Of a DNA stretch of 64,000 nucleotides, positions 28,151 to 38,145 are shown one piece after another. The DNA comes from Vreelandella zhanjiangensis DSM 21076. GTDB lineage: Bacteria > Pseudomonadota > Gammaproteobacteria > Pseudomonadales > Halomonadaceae. The position numbers were made by a program, and so were the translations under genes. Where the stretch lies: assembly GCF_000377665.1 (NCBI RefSeq), contig NZ_KB898651.1, positions 124,001 to 188,000 on the forward strand, in the 5' to 3' direction. Each line of letters opens with the position of its first letter. Positions within the stretch are counted from its first letter, which is position 1. The notes below the pieces were generated by a model. It had not been told where the DNA came from. It saw only the letters and a list, made by a program, of their open reading frames with translations, and did not search any database.

Positions 28151-28170
28151 AAGCATTCTCATATTCATTT
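28151..28170 (-). promoter_or_regulatory. Fur box candidate upstream of the siderophore receptor
   Basis: On the minus strand the site reads AAATGAATATGAGAATGCTT, which has the Fur-like core ATATGAGAAT and an AT-rich context about 90 bp before the receptor start. Only a partial match to the 19-bp consensus is visible; iron control of this cassette is expected from its function. Confidence 0.5.
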
Positions 28171-28258
28171 ACATTTAAGAACCATTTTTATATGATCTTT
28201 CGCTACTAATTTACATAAAACCAGCGAACAAGCGCCGCCAAGGCGTGCCAGGGATCTT

Positions 28259-30433
28259 ATGAAAACGTCACCACTTCATGTCTTGAACACGGCCCGACGG
28301 CCAGTGCAGCATGCCACGCTCACCGCATTTGTTTCCGCCTCTTTACTCGTCTCTAGTAGCGCCTGCGCGCAAAGCGCCGATAATCCTGAAGCTCTGGGTA
28401 CCGTCACGGTGACTGGCACCAACCTGTATGAAAACATTGGCTATACACGGCGCACTACCAGTGCGGGTACCGGCTTAACGCTTAGTCAGAAAGAGTTGCC
28501 GCAAGCTATCAGCATCGTTACAGAGCAGCGTATTCGAGATCAGAATCTGGATTCCATCGAGTCAGTGCTGAGTAACACCACCGGCATTTCAACGCGCAAT
28601 GTGGATAGTGAGCGCGTCAACTTTTCATCGCGTGGCTTTCGTATCAACAGCTTTCAGTACGACGGCATTCCCACGCTCAACCGTGATGGCCGTTGGTACT
28701 TCGGCGAAGGCAGACTTAACACCGCGATTTACGACCGCGTAGAAGTAATCCGTGGGGCTAACGGGCTGGTAAGCGGCTCTGGCAACCCGGGCGCGTCGGT
28801 CAACTTCGTGCGCAAACGTGCGGATAGTCGTGAACTCACCGGATCGGTTGCGGGCACCTTGGGCAGCTGGGATAAGCAAGGCGCCACGGTTGATGTCACC
28901 ACACCGCTCACCGCTTCAGGTAACGTGCGGGCACGCTTTATCGGAGGTTATGAAGAGGGTGGCGCGCATCTTGATCGCCAGGACAAGCGCCGTCAGTTCG
29001 GCTACGGCGTGATCGATGCCGATGTCACCGACGCGACGACATTGTCGATAGGCTTTGACTACCAGGATAGCCACACGTCCTCCTCCACCTGGGGCGGCTT
29101 GCCGCTCTGGTACAGTGATGGCAGCGAAACCAGATATAGCCGCTCGTTCAGCGTTGCCCCCGACTGGTCCTACTCCGAATTCGAGTCTGAGAAAGTCTTC
29201 GCCGAGATCAGCCACCGCTTCGACAACGATTGGCAGCTGCGCGTCGTGGGTGCCCACGAAAAGACCGATATGGACAGCAAGCTGGCCTATCCCTACGTAG
29301 AAGCCACCCTGCCGGATCAAATGGGGGCTGGCGGCGTTACCTTCTTTACCGGGTGGAATCGTGGCCACCGTGAAGTCGACTCTGTAGACGTTCAGGCAAG
29401 CGGCCCATTTGCGCTTTTAGGCCGTGAGCATGAACTGGTCGTCGGCGGCAACTACAGCGACCAGACCAACAACTACGAGAATACCTTTATCGATGGTTTT
29501 ACCGTCGATGATTTCAACAACTGGGATGGCTCGGCACCCAACGAAGGCTGGCCCGAGTTTACGCCCTCTGAAGCCTCCAGCACGCGTCAGAAAGCCGTTT
29601 ATACCGCCTCGCGTTTCTCGCTTGCCGATCCGCTGACACTGATTATCGGCGCGCGCTACACCGAGTGGGACGGCATGACCCAGCTAAGCCGCCGCTCGGA
29701 TAGCCAGAGTAAGTACGAAGTCACGCCTTACGGCGGCTTGGTATTTGATTTCAACGATACCTACTCGGCCTTTGCCAGCTACACCGAGATTTTCGAGCCG
29801 CAGGACTATCTCAATGTTGACGGCACGTATCTGGACCCGGTGGTGGGCAAGAACTACGAAACCGGCCTCAAGGCGGCTTGGCTTAACGGTCTAATTAACG
29901 GCTCCTTCTCCATCTTCCGTATTGAGCAGGACAACGTTGCCGCGGCCCTCCCGATGGCCCCAGGCCAGACCGAGACGTTTTATACCGCCGCTGAAGGTGT
30001 CGTGAGCGAAGGCTTTGAAGTAGAGCTGAGCGGCGCAGTATCTGATGATCTGGATATGACCGTCGGCTACTCTCACTTCACCGCGAAGACCGAAGATGAC
30101 ACGCTCAACATCAATCAGCCGCGCTCGCTGTTCAACCTGTTTGCAAGCTACAACGTGCCGCAAAAACCTGAGCTGACCGTGGGCGGCGGGGTGAATTGGC
30201 AAAGCAGTCTTTTCGCCGGCAACCTGACAACGCCCGCCGGTATTCCTGACGAATACGAGCAGGATAGCTACACCCTGGCTAACCTATTCGGCCGCTACCA
30301 GTTCACGCCGGAACTGTCGTTACAGGTTAACGTCAAGAATCTGTTCGACGAGAAGTACTACAGCAATGCGGGCGGCTACGGCGTTTATGGCGAGCCACGC
30401 AGCATCTCCTCGACGCTGCGCTACGCGTTCTAA
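28259..30433 (+). CDS. TonB-dependent siderophore receptor (FhuE/FpvA-type barrel, no signalling domain)
   Basis: A 724-residue outer-membrane receptor. A long signal peptide (residues 1 to about 40, ending SACAQSAD) is followed by the TonB box region (LGTVTVTG), the plug domain (LPQAISIVTEQRIRDQNLDS, VNFSSRGFRINSFQYDGIPT, YDRVEVIRGANGLVSGSGNP) and a 22-strand barrel ending LRYAF with the C-terminal Phe needed for barrel assembly. There is no N-terminal STN domain, so it should not signal to an anti-sigma factor. Sequence features are those of the hydroxamate receptor group (FhuE, FpvA, FoxA). It heads a cassette with a binding protein, two FecCD permeases and an ATPase and no synthesis genes, which suggests use of siderophores made by others. 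Confidence 0.93.
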   Translation: MKTSPLHVLNTARRPVQHATLTAFVSASLLVSSSACAQSADNPEALGTVTVTGTNLYENIGYTRRTTSAGTGLTLSQKELPQAISIVTEQRIRDQNLDSIESVLSNTTGISTRNVDSERVNFSSRGFRINSFQYDGIPTLNRDGRWYFGEGRLNTAIYDRVEVIRGANGLVSGSGNPGASVNFVRKRADSRELTGSVAGTLGSWDKQGATVDVTTPLTASGNVRARFIGGYEEGGAHLDRQDKRRQFGYGVIDADVTDATTLSIGFDYQDSHTSSSTWGGLPLWYSDGSETRYSRSFSVAPDWSYSEFESEKVFAEISHRFDNDWQLRVVGAHEKTDMDSKLAYPYVEATLPDQMGAGGVTFFTGWNRGHREVDSVDVQASGPFALLGREHELVVGGNYSDQTNNYENTFIDGFTVDDFNNWDGSAPNEGWPEFTPSEASSTRQKAVYTASRFSLADPLTLIIGARYTEWDGMTQLSRRSDSQSKYEVTPYGGLVFDFNDTYSAFASYTEIFEPQDYLNVDGTYLDPVVGKNYETGLKAAWLNGLINGSFSIFRIEQDNVAAALPMAPGQTETFYTAAEGVVSEGFEVELSGAVSDDLDMTVGYSHFTAKTEDDTLNINQPRSLFNLFASYNVPQKPELTVGGGVNWQSSLFAGNLTTPAGIPDEYEQDSYTLANLFGRYQFTPELSLQVNVKNLFDEKYYSNAGGYGVYGEPRSISSTLRYAF

Positions 30434-30527
30434 CACGCTGGCGCCGGTGATAGCACCATGCTGACAGACTGCCTCCATTCGGTATCCACCGGGTGGAGGC
30501 GCTCGCATAATTGAACCGGAGAACCTA

Positions 30528-31520
30528 ATGACCTGGTTACGTAACCGCAAAACGCTCGGCTTGGCGGCACTTGCCACGCTGACACTTGCCTCAACGCTGG
30601 CAAGCGCACAGCAATACCCGCTGGAAATCGAACACGCCCTGGGCACGACGGTACTTGCCGAAAAACCCGAGCGGATCGCGACCGTGGCCTGGGCAAACCA
30701 CGAGGTGCCGCTGGCGCTTGGCGTGGTACCGGTGGGCTTTGCTGCCGCCAACTTTGGCGCGCCCAACGGCGATGGACTGCTTCCCTGGGTGGACGCCAAA
30801 CTTGAAGAACTCGAAGTATCGCCCCCGGCGCTGTTCGATGAAGGCGACGGCATTGATTTTGAAGCCGTGGCTGCCAGCCAGCCCGATGTCATCCTTGCCG
30901 CGTACTCAGGCCTTAGCCAGGCGGACTACACTACCCTGAGCCAGATTGCCCCAGTAGTCGCCTACTCCGAAGGGCCCTGGGCAACGGACTGGCGGGATAT
31001 GATCCGCCTCAACAGCGCAGGCATGGGCATGGCAGATGAAGGCCAGGCGCTGATCGAGCGCCTTGATGCACAGATTGCCGATACCGCCGCGAACCACCCC
31101 GAACTTGCCGGTAAAACGGCCATGTTCGTTACCCACCTTGACCCCACCAACCTGGGGCGCATCTCGTTTTACACCGATAACGATGCGCGGGTGCGATTTT
31201 TCCACGATCTCGGGCTGACCTCGCCTGAGGTAGTTAAGCAGAACTCCACCCCCGGTAAATTCTCGGGCGAAATCAGCGCTGAGCTGATCGATGAGCTTAA
31301 TGATGTGGATATTCTCGTGACCTATGGCGGGCAAGCGCTGATTGATCAGCTCGAAGCCCACCCGCTCACCTCCCGGCTTCCGGTGGTTGAGCGCGGCGCC
31401 ATCGTGTTGCTCGACAATAGCCCGCTGGGTACCGCGGCCAACCCCACTCCGATGTCGATTTCATGGTTGCTAGACGATTATGCTGACCTGCTCTCAGAAG
31501 CCGCCCGCCACGCAGAGTAG
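30528..31520 (+). CDS. Periplasmic iron-siderophore binding protein
   Basis: A 330-residue class III solute-binding protein (FepB/FhuD/FecB fold). The signal peptide has the core LGLAALATLTLASTLASA and cleavage near AQQYP. Family features are EIEHALGTTVLAEKPERIAT near the start and DVILAAYSGLSQADY in the first lobe. A CGGAG ribosome-binding site precedes the ATG. It is the second gene of the uptake cassette, 94 bp after the receptor; the gap has a hairpin (GCCTCCA at 30471, TGGAGGC at 30494) that could lower or separate expression. It delivers ferric siderophore to the FecCD permeases downstream. Confidence 0.92.
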   Translation: MTWLRNRKTLGLAALATLTLASTLASAQQYPLEIEHALGTTVLAEKPERIATVAWANHEVPLALGVVPVGFAAANFGAPNGDGLLPWVDAKLEELEVSPPALFDEGDGIDFEAVAASQPDVILAAYSGLSQADYTTLSQIAPVVAYSEGPWATDWRDMIRLNSAGMGMADEGQALIERLDAQIADTAANHPELAGKTAMFVTHLDPTNLGRISFYTDNDARVRFFHDLGLTSPEVVKQNSTPGKFSGEISAELIDELNDVDILVTYGGQALIDQLEAHPLTSRLPVVERGAIVLLDNSPLGTAANPTPMSISWLLDDYADLLSEAARHAE

Positions 31521-32568
31521 CGGTGTTACAGCGCCTCAACTCAGGCCAGCCTCTAGCGCCAGCCAGCCGCGTAAAAAGCTGAGTACGCGCTTTGCGGGTG
31601 GCCTACTGCTGCTGGCCTTGCTTGCCCTTGCGTTAATGCTTTCCGTGGCGTTCGGTGCCCGAGAGGTTGGCTGGCCAGAGATCGTTGCCGCGCTAAGCGG
31701 GCAAGTTGACACCATTGGCGACGCCACCGTGGCCAGCCGTTTGCCGCGTACCCTGCTGGCAGTGCTTGCTGGTGCCGCGCTGGGCGTATCGGGTGGCGTT
31801 ATGCAGGGCCTTACTCGCAACCCTCTCGCCGACCCCGGCCTTTTAGGCGTGAATGCCGGGGCGGCGTTGGCGATTGTGATAGGCATTGCCTGGTTTGGGA
31901 TCGATAAAACCACCACCTATATCTGGACCGCCATTTTGGGCGCGGGGCTTGCCGCCGTGGCGGTTTACGCAATAGCCAGCCTCGCCCGAGGGGGTGCCAC
32001 ACCGCTCAGGCTGGCACTAGCCGGGGCCGCTACCACAGCGGCGTTAAGCTCGCTTGCCACCGCCGTTATATTGCCACGCGGCGATATCGGCGGGCTGGTG
32101 CAACCCTGGCTAGTAGGCGGTGTGGGCGGCGCTACTTATGAGCAAATCATGCCCGTGCTGCCCTTTTTGACTGCCGGTTTTCTGATCACCTTGTTGGCAG
32201 CACGTAAGCTCAATCTGCTGGCGATGGGCGACGATACCGCCGCAGGATTAGGCGAAAAAGTCGCCGTTGCCCGGGCCATGTCGGCGGTAGGCGCAGTACT
32301 GCTGTGTGGCCCTATCACCGCAGTATGCGGCCCGATTGGCTTTGTGGGTTTAGTCGTGCCGCATGCCTGCCGGCTGCTGGTCGGGGGCGATTACCGCTGG
32401 CTACTGCCCTTCTCGGCCTTGGCGGGCGCCGTTCTATTAACGTTTTCGGATGTATTTGGCCGCCTGGTGGCGCACCCTTCTGAACTTGATGTGGGTATCG
32501 TCACCGCCTTTATTGGCGCGCCCGTGTTTATCTGGATCGTACGCAACCGCAAAGTAGGCTCCCTATGA
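31480..32568 (+). CDS. FecCD family siderophore ABC permease, first subunit
   Basis: A 362-residue inner-membrane permease with about ten helices. FecCD signatures are SRLPRTLLAVLAGAALGVSG, MQGLTRNPLADPGLLGVNAG and CGPIGFVGLVVPHACRLL. The frame starts 41 bp inside the upstream binding-protein gene; no ribosome-binding site stands before that ATG, and no better in-frame start precedes the first helix, so coupling by overlap is likely. It pairs with the second permease (32565) as a heterodimer fed by the binding protein and powered by the ATPase (33605). Confidence 0.92.
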   Translation: MLTCSQKPPATQSSGVTAPQLRPASSASQPRKKLSTRFAGGLLLLALLALALMLSVAFGAREVGWPEIVAALSGQVDTIGDATVASRLPRTLLAVLAGAALGVSGGVMQGLTRNPLADPGLLGVNAGAALAIVIGIAWFGIDKTTTYIWTAILGAGLAAVAVYAIASLARGGATPLRLALAGAATTAALSSLATAVILPRGDIGGLVQPWLVGGVGGATYEQIMPVLPFLTAGFLITLLAARKLNLLAMGDDTAAGLGEKVAVARAMSAVGAVLLCGPITAVCGPIGFVGLVVPHACRLLVGGDYRWLLPFSALAGAVLLTFSDVFGRLVAHPSELDVGIVTAFIGAPVFIWIVRNRKVGSL

Positions 32569-33608
32569 GCCACCTGACGCATCAACCGGCCGCCAGGTTC
32601 AGCCAAATGCGCCGGGCACAGGCCAGGCAGCGCTGGCGCATGCTGGCGATGTTAGGGGCTGTTCTGCTTGCAGGCGTTATGCTGACGCTAACGCTGGGGC
32701 AGTCATTTACGCCACTTACGACCGTGCTACGCATTCTGGGGGGTGCCGAAGTACCCGGCGCAGGTTTTACCGTGCGTGAATTACGCTTACCCCGCACGGT
32801 GATTTCAGTGCTTACCGGCGCCTGTTTCGGCCTGGGCGGTATCGCCTTTCAAACCATGCTGCGTAACCCGCTCGCCAGCCCCGATATTATCGGCATCAGC
32901 ACCGGGGCGAGTACCGGCGCCGTGTTCGCCATTGTGGTGCTCTCCATGAGCGGCCCGGCCGTGTCTGTCGTGGCGATTGTCGCGGGGCTGGGCGTTGCTC
33001 TATTGATCTATGTGCTCTCCTGGCGGCAAGGCGTTACCGGCGGGCGGCTGATCTTGATCGGGATTGGGCTTGCCGCGATGCTACAAAGCGTTACCACTTA
33101 TCTGCTAATGCGTGCCCCCAGCTGGACGCTACAGGAAGCGCTGCGCTGGATTACCGGCAGCGTGAACGGTGCCCAGCTTGATCAGGCGCTGCCGCTATTG
33201 ATTGCCCTGCTGCTGTTCGGCGGGCTGCTGTTAAGCCGCAGCCGCGATCTTGAAACCCTGCGGCTAGGGGATGATATTGCGGCGGGGTTGGGCATTCGCT
33301 TAGCCACCACGCGTATCATTATTGTTACCTCCGCCGTGGCACTGGTCGCCTTTGCCACCGCCGTTTCAGGCCCGATCGCCTTTGTGGCGTTTCTGTCCGG
33401 CCCTATTGCGTCACGCCTAACGGGCCGTAACGGCTCGCTGTTGATACCTTCCGCACTGGTGGGAGCCCTGCTTGTTTTGCTGGGCGACTATGCGGGCCAG
33501 TTCCTGTTACCCGCCCGCTATCCGGTCGGCATTGTGACCGGCGTGCTAGGCGCCCCCTATCTGGTTTACCTGATTATTCGCGACAACAAAAGCAGAGGCA
33601 CCTTATGA
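32565..33608 (+). CDS. FecCD family siderophore ABC permease, second subunit
   Basis: A 347-residue permease, homologous to the preceding one, with about ten helices (RELRLPRTVISVLTGACFGL, FQTMLRNPLASPDIIGISTG, GPIAFVAFLSGPIASRLTGR). Start and upstream stop overlap as ATGA, and its own stop overlaps the ATPase start in the same way, so the three genes are translated as a coupled unit. Its resemblance is to FepG/FecD-type partners. Heterodimer formation with the 31480 product is inferred from the family. Confidence 0.92.
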   Translation: MSHLTHQPAARFSQMRRAQARQRWRMLAMLGAVLLAGVMLTLTLGQSFTPLTTVLRILGGAEVPGAGFTVRELRLPRTVISVLTGACFGLGGIAFQTMLRNPLASPDIIGISTGASTGAVFAIVVLSMSGPAVSVVAIVAGLGVALLIYVLSWRQGVTGGRLILIGIGLAAMLQSVTTYLLMRAPSWTLQEALRWITGSVNGAQLDQALPLLIALLLFGGLLLSRSRDLETLRLGDDIAAGLGIRLATTRIIIVTSAVALVAFATAVSGPIAFVAFLSGPIASRLTGRNGSLLIPSALVGALLVLLGDYAGQFLLPARYPVGIVTGVLGAPYLVYLIIRDNKSRGTL

Positions 33609-34420
33609 GCGCTTCGTCGCTACTCGCCCAAAGCCTGGTCGCAGGCTATGGCGAACGTACCATACTCAATGATGTCAGCCTGACGGTTCAAGCCGGGAAA
33701 ACGACCGCTATTGTGGGCGCCAACGCCTGTGGAAAATCGACACTTCTGCGCGTGCTCTCGCGGCTGCTCACCCCTGAACAAGGCGAGGTATTACTCGATG
33801 GCAATGCTATTCACCGGCTACCCACCCGTCGTTTAGCGCAGCAGCTGGGCTTTCTCCCCCAATCCCCCATCGCGCCGGAAGGCATTAGCGTGCTTGAACT
33901 GGTGAGCCGCGGCCGCCACCCACACCAAGGGCTTTTCAAGCGCTGGAGCGCTGCCGACGAAGCCGCCGTAGCCGATGCCTTGAGCGCCACCCATATGACC
34001 GACCTGGCAGAATGCGCGGTAGATGAACTCTCCGGCGGGCAGCGCCAGAGAGTATGGATCGCCATGGCGCTTGCCCAGCAAACCGACGTACTGCTGCTGG
34101 ATGAACCGACTACCTTTCTGGATATCAATCACCAGATCGAAGTACTCGACCTACTCACCGACTTAAACCAGACGCGCGGCACGACGATTGTGATGGTACT
34201 CCACGAACTCAACCTAGCCGCCCGCTACGCCGATAGACTGGTCGCCATGGCGGGCGGCAACGTCTATGCCGTTGGCGAACCGGAAGACGTGTTTACCGAA
34301 CAGATGGTTCGCGATGTATTTGGCCTGGAAAGCCGGGTGATAGACGACCCGGTAACCGGCAAACCGATGATGATACCGCTGGGACGGCATGGCAGGGCTC
34401 ATACCGCCGAGGGCATCTGA
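33605..34420 (+). CDS. Siderophore ABC transporter ATPase (FepC/FhuC-like)
   Basis: A 271-residue ABC ATPase. Walker A is GANACGKST (about residues 38-46), the signature is LSGGQRQRVWIAMALAQ, Walker B is VLLLDEPTTFLDI, and the H-loop is VLHELNLAARYAD. The Walker A has Ala-Cys where most family members have Gly-Cys or Gly-Ser (GPNGCGKST), but the Gly, Lys and Ser/Thr residues that hold ATP are intact. It ends the uptake operon and is followed by a bidirectional terminator. It powers import of ferric siderophore across the inner membrane. Confidence 0.94.
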   Translation: MSASSLLAQSLVAGYGERTILNDVSLTVQAGKTTAIVGANACGKSTLLRVLSRLLTPEQGEVLLDGNAIHRLPTRRLAQQLGFLPQSPIAPEGISVLELVSRGRHPHQGLFKRWSAADEAAVADALSATHMTDLAECAVDELSGGQRQRVWIAMALAQQTDVLLLDEPTTFLDINHQIEVLDLLTDLNQTRGTTIVMVLHELNLAARYADRLVAMAGGNVYAVGEPEDVFTEQMVRDVFGLESRVIDDPVTGKPMMIPLGRHGRAHTAEGI

Positions 34421-34433
34421 TCACGCAACAAAA

Positions 34434-34465
34434 AAGCCCCATGCTTTGGATAGCATGGGGCTTTT
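34434..34465. terminator. Bidirectional intrinsic terminator
   Basis: AAGCCCCATGCT-loop-AGCATGGGGCTT with an A run on the left and a T run on the right. It sits between the convergent ATPase gene and the Bcr/CflA pump gene and can end transcription from both. Confidence 0.92.
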
Positions 34466-34486
34466 GGCAAGGGAGTGCGGCTTAAC

Positions 34487-35686
34487 TCAGTGAGCCTCGA
34501 CCGCAGCGCGCCCTTTAATAATTGAGCGAACAAGCAGCAGATACGCCACCGAACCACAGGCGGCCATGGCCAGAACGACCGCTTCAAGCGTATGCGGCAG
34601 CACGGCGGATAGCGCGCTTAATATCCCGGCGATACCGAACTGGGCGGCCCCCAAAAGCGCTGCAGCCGTGCCACCGCTGGTAGGAAAGAACTCCAAAAAG
34701 CAGGCCTGAATATTGGGTGAGATTGCCCCTACCGTGCCGATGGTCAGCATCATGGCGGCCAGGAAGGCATACATTGACCAGTCCATAAAGGCAGCCATCA
34801 CCAGCAATAATATGCCGACCGCCTGGCAGCCCGTTGCCAACTGAAGAATGCGAAACGACGGCAATCTGGAAAGCAGTATCCGATTAATAATATTGAAGAT
34901 CAGCATGGCCACAATGTTAGCCGCAAACAGCATCGAAAAACTCGAAGGCGACTGCTCGAAGTGTCCCTGATAGATAAAGGAAGCGTAGGTGATGAACATC
35001 ATCAGGGTAGAAAAAGACGCGGCCTGCCAGGCAATGAACGGCAGTGCTGGCTTGGTAGATAGCACAAGCTTGTAACGTGCCAGCAGGCTCATCTGGGGGC
35101 TTTTGGCGCGTGACACCTTACCCTTGCCGGAAAACAGTACTCGCACCAGCAACGGCACCAGCAGCACCGCGTATGCTGCCAAGGCGAAGAAGATATAGTG
35201 CCAGGAGCCTAGTGCTAGAATCGCGCTGCCCACACTCGGCGCAATTCCCGGCGCCAGCACCATGATAAAGCCCATCATCGAGAACAGTTTCGCGGCGTCG
35301 CGGCCCGCCACCCGGTCGCGCACCAGCGCCGGTACCGACACCAAGGTCAAACCAGCACCAATCGCCTGAATGGCCCGCCCGCCCAGCAAGGTGTTCAAGG
35401 AATCCGCCATGCCGATGGCAATGCTTGAGATCGCAAAAATCGCCAGCCCACTCATCAGCACCCGCTGGCGTCCGAAGCGGTCTGAAAGCGCACCGCCGAT
35501 TAACTGACCCAACGCCATCGCGAACACGTATACCGATACGCTCAGCGATACCGCCTGCTGAGAAATCCCCAGCGATTCGCCGATGACCGGGAAAGCCGGT
35601 AGATACGTATCCATGGAAAACGGGCCCAGCATCATGGTCAATGCCAGGCTCAGCACCACAATGAAGGGCGTTTTAGATTGGGTCAT
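34487..35686 (-). CDS. Bcr/CflA family multidrug efflux MFS transporter
   Basis: A 399-residue drug:H+ antiporter with 12 helices. DHA1 features are LGPFSMDTYLPAFPVIGESL (motif D region) and GQLIGGALSDRFGRQRVLMS (motif A). The group includes bicyclomycin/sulfonamide exporter Bcr and chloramphenicol exporter CflA. It is unrelated in detail to the phenicol pump at 55274, which belongs to another subgroup. The next gene in transcription order upstream is lldD, 110 bp away, on the same strand; whether they form one unit is unclear. Substrate unknown. Confidence 0.9.
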   Translation of the reverse strand: MTQSKTPFIVVLSLALTMMLGPFSMDTYLPAFPVIGESLGISQQAVSLSVSVYVFAMALGQLIGGALSDRFGRQRVLMSGLAIFAISSIAIGMADSLNTLLGGRAIQAIGAGLTLVSVPALVRDRVAGRDAAKLFSMMGFIMVLAPGIAPSVGSAILALGSWHYIFFALAAYAVLLVPLLVRVLFSGKGKVSRAKSPQMSLLARYKLVLSTKPALPFIAWQAASFSTLMMFITYASFIYQGHFEQSPSSFSMLFAANIVAMLIFNIINRILLSRLPSFRILQLATGCQAVGILLLVMAAFMDWSMYAFLAAMMLTIGTVGAISPNIQACFLEFFPTSGGTAAALLGAAQFGIAGILSALSAVLPHTLEAVVLAMAACGSVAYLLLVRSIIKGRAAVEAH

Positions 35687-35795
35687 GAGAGCTCGCGATA
35701 AATGGCGTAATGATGGTCAACATCATCAATATGATACCGTTTGACGCCATCATCAGCCAATGTTCGCCAATTTAGAGGCGCAGCTTACGTGTGCG

Positions 35796-36956
35796 TTACT
35801 CGCTCATTTTTAGCTCTTTGACCACGGCATCAAGATGACGAGAGTTGATTTCAGCAGGTGAGTTGGCGCCAATCAGCGTCATGGTGACGCGCATGTCAGC
35901 AGCGATCAGGTCGAGCAGATGAGAAACGCCCTGTTCACCTCTTGCCGCCAGTGCGTAAGCGTAAGCCCGCCCCAGCAGCACGCCTTTCGCGCCGAGCGCC
36001 AGCATTCTCACTACATCAAGCCCAGAGCGGATACCGGAGTCCGCCAGTACCGTCAGCTCATCGCCCACGGCTTCGGCAATATGCGGCAACGCCTGGGCGG
36101 TGGAAATGGCCCCATCCAGCTGGCGCCCGCCATGGTTGGAAACCACGATGCCATCAGCCCCCATGCGCACCGCGTCTCGCGCATCTTCTTTATCCAGCAG
36201 CCCTTTTATGATCAGCTTGCCCTTCCAGCTATCGCGAATCCACTCAAGCTCGCTCCAGCTAATCGAAGGGTCGAAGTTTTTGGCCAGAAACCCCATGTAG
36301 TCGTCCATGTTCATCTGGCGTCCGGTATACGCCTCGATATTACCGAACGACAGCGGCTTGCCCTTGAGTCCCACATCGAACGCCCACTGCGGGTGGGTGA
36401 TTGCCTGAGCGTACTGGCGCAGCTTGGCATTGGGGCCCGACATACCCGAGCGACGGTCGCGATAACGCGAGCCCGGCAGCGGCATATCCACGGTAAACAC
36501 CAGTGTTTTCATGCCCGCTTCCCAGGCACGGTCCAGGGCGTTTTTCATAAAGCCGCGATCTTTCAATACGTAAAGCTGCGACCAAAGCTCGCCGTGAGCA
36601 TTTTTCGCCACTTCCTCAATCGAACACACCGACACCGTGGAAAGCGTGTAGGGAACCCCGGCTTTCTCTGCCGCACGCGCGGCCTGTACCTCACCACGCC
36701 GGGCGTACATTCCCGTTGCCCCGATAGGTGCCAACCCCAACGGCATTTTCCACCGGTTGCCAAACAGCTCGGTTTCAAGCGACGGCGTGCCACCACCCTG
36801 CAGTACGCGTTGACGCAGAGGAATCGCCTGTAGCGCCTCCACGTTATTGCGCAGCGTGCTTTCGGTCACCGAGCCACCATCAAGGTAATCGAACAGAAAA
36901 CGAGGGATACGCTGCTTGGCAGCCTGCCGGTAATCAGAAGGGCTTGAAATGATCAT
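35796..36956 (-). CDS. lldD: FMN-dependent L-lactate dehydrogenase
   Basis: A 386-residue alpha-hydroxy-acid oxidase-family enzyme that oxidises L-lactate to pyruvate and passes electrons to the quinone pool at the inner membrane. Family features: [55 protein letters not shown], and the catalytic His275 in [11 protein letters not shown], followed by [20 protein letters not shown] for FMN phosphate. Length fits LldD (396 in E. coli). No lldP or lldR is adjacent; a LysR gene lies 124 bp upstream in the same direction. Confidence 0.93.
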   Translation of the reverse strand: MIISSPSDYRQAAKQRIPRFLFDYLDGGSVTESTLRNNVEALQAIPLRQRVLQGGGTPSLETELFGNRWKMPLGLAPIGATGMYARRGEVQAARAAEKAGVPYTLSTVSVCSIEEVAKNAHGELWSQLYVLKDRGFMKNALDRAWEAGMKTLVFTVDMPLPGSRYRDRRSGMSGPNAKLRQYAQAITHPQWAFDVGLKGKPLSFGNIEAYTGRQMNMDDYMGFLAKNFDPSISWSELEWIRDSWKGKLIIKGLLDKEDARDAVRMGADGIVVSNHGGRQLDGAISTAQALPHIAEAVGDELTVLADSGIRSGLDVVRMLALGAKGVLLGRAYAYALAARGEQGVSHLLDLIAADMRVTMTLIGANSPAEINSRHLDAVVKELKMSE

Positions 36957-37080
36957 GAATTCGCCTTAACTCGACACGGGAAACGGAGAAGTGACCGTAC
37001 ACTTGAAACCTTAATGCTAACCCCAGCTAGCGTACCAAGTAACGCCGCCTCTAGAGCGATTCGCGCCCCTGAACTTTAGT

Positions 37081-38004
37081 CTATGAGCGGTTTTGTTCAT
37101 GCCCAGACTCGCGCTCAGCCATCAGTGCAACTACCCAATCAATGAACACACGCAGCTTGGCGCTTACATGACGATTGGGCGGAAACGCGATAAACATTGG
37201 CATGGGATTCAGGTGCCACTCCTCAAGCAAAGGCACCAGCTCACCCCGTGCGACGTGTTCCCTGGCCATGTAATCAGGTAGCAAAATCGCACCAAGCCCC
37301 GCCAAACCTGCCGCTAGCCCCGCATTGCCATCATCGACTGTAATCCTATGGCGTCCCTGGATGCTAACACTCTCTGCTTCGCGGCGAAGGGTATAGAGAG
37401 AAGCCAAACCGGCACGCCACTTGAAGCTAACGATGTAATGAGGCGGAGCGGATAACGCTCGCGGATGCGACGGTACCCCCGCCTTTTGTAAATAGCTGGG
37501 GGCGGCGTAAACCCCCATCCTCAGCTCCCCTACCCGGCGCGCCACCAAAGATAAATCGGTAAGTTCTCCGCCGCGCACCACGCAATCCACGCTTTCATCA
37601 ATCAAATCCACCATACGATCGCTTACCCCCATATCGAGCTGAATATCGGGATACTGCGCGTAGAAAGCCGGTAGTGCCGGTATCAAAATCATTCGCGCAA
37701 ACGGGCTGGGCACATCGACTCTAAGCCGTCCGCGAGGCGAAACCACCGCATTGGAGAGGCTGGTTTCAGCATCATCCATGTCGGCTAACAGTTTTATAAC
37801 GCGCTCGTAGTAGGCCGCGCCATCTGCCGTCGCATTAACTTTGCGTGTGGTGCGGTTGAGAAGTTTTACCCGCAGCCGTGCCTCCAGCTGCTGCACCAAC
37901 TGGGTCACGCTGGTTTTACTGATATGCAGCGTTTCAGCGGCCTTGGTAAAACTGCCCGTCTCGACGACCCGAGCAAATGCCTGCATTGCATTGAAACGGT
38001 CCAT
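37081..38004 (-). CDS. LysR family regulator divergent from a RidA gene
   Basis: A 307-residue LysR protein of the large subgroup with HTH MDRFNAMQAFARVVETGSFT / HISKTSVTQLVQQLEARLRV and the linker KLLNRTTRKVNATADGAAYY. The effector domain is complete. It is divergent from the RidA-family gene with 141 bp between starts, so that gene is the likely target. The same-strand neighbour lldD lies downstream. The usual LysR T-N11-A site was not pinned down. Confidence 0.9.
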   Translation of the reverse strand: MDRFNAMQAFARVVETGSFTKAAETLHISKTSVTQLVQQLEARLRVKLLNRTTRKVNATADGAAYYERVIKLLADMDDAETSLSNAVVSPRGRLRVDVPSPFARMILIPALPAFYAQYPDIQLDMGVSDRMVDLIDESVDCVVRGGELTDLSLVARRVGELRMGVYAAPSYLQKAGVPSHPRALSAPPHYIVSFKWRAGLASLYTLRREAESVSIQGRHRITVDDGNAGLAAGLAGLGAILLPDYMAREHVARGELVPLLEEWHLNPMPMFIAFPPNRHVSAKLRVFIDWVVALMAERESGHEQNRS

Positions 38005-38145
38005 TAGAGCGATATCGCCTTGTGATTGTTTGGAAAGTGCGAACAGTGTTGATCAGGATTCTCCGTTTATCCAGCTTGAAGGCAGGCCTACAGTAGATTC
38101 ACCCAACGGACAGACCTGCATTGAACGATTGATGGAGAAAAACAT

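Noticed and set aside
35919-36833. A 304-codon plus-strand open frame opposite lldD
   Set aside because: It is antisense to a well-supported enzyme gene, has no family match and shows the residue bias (His, Arg, Gln) of a codon-position shadow.
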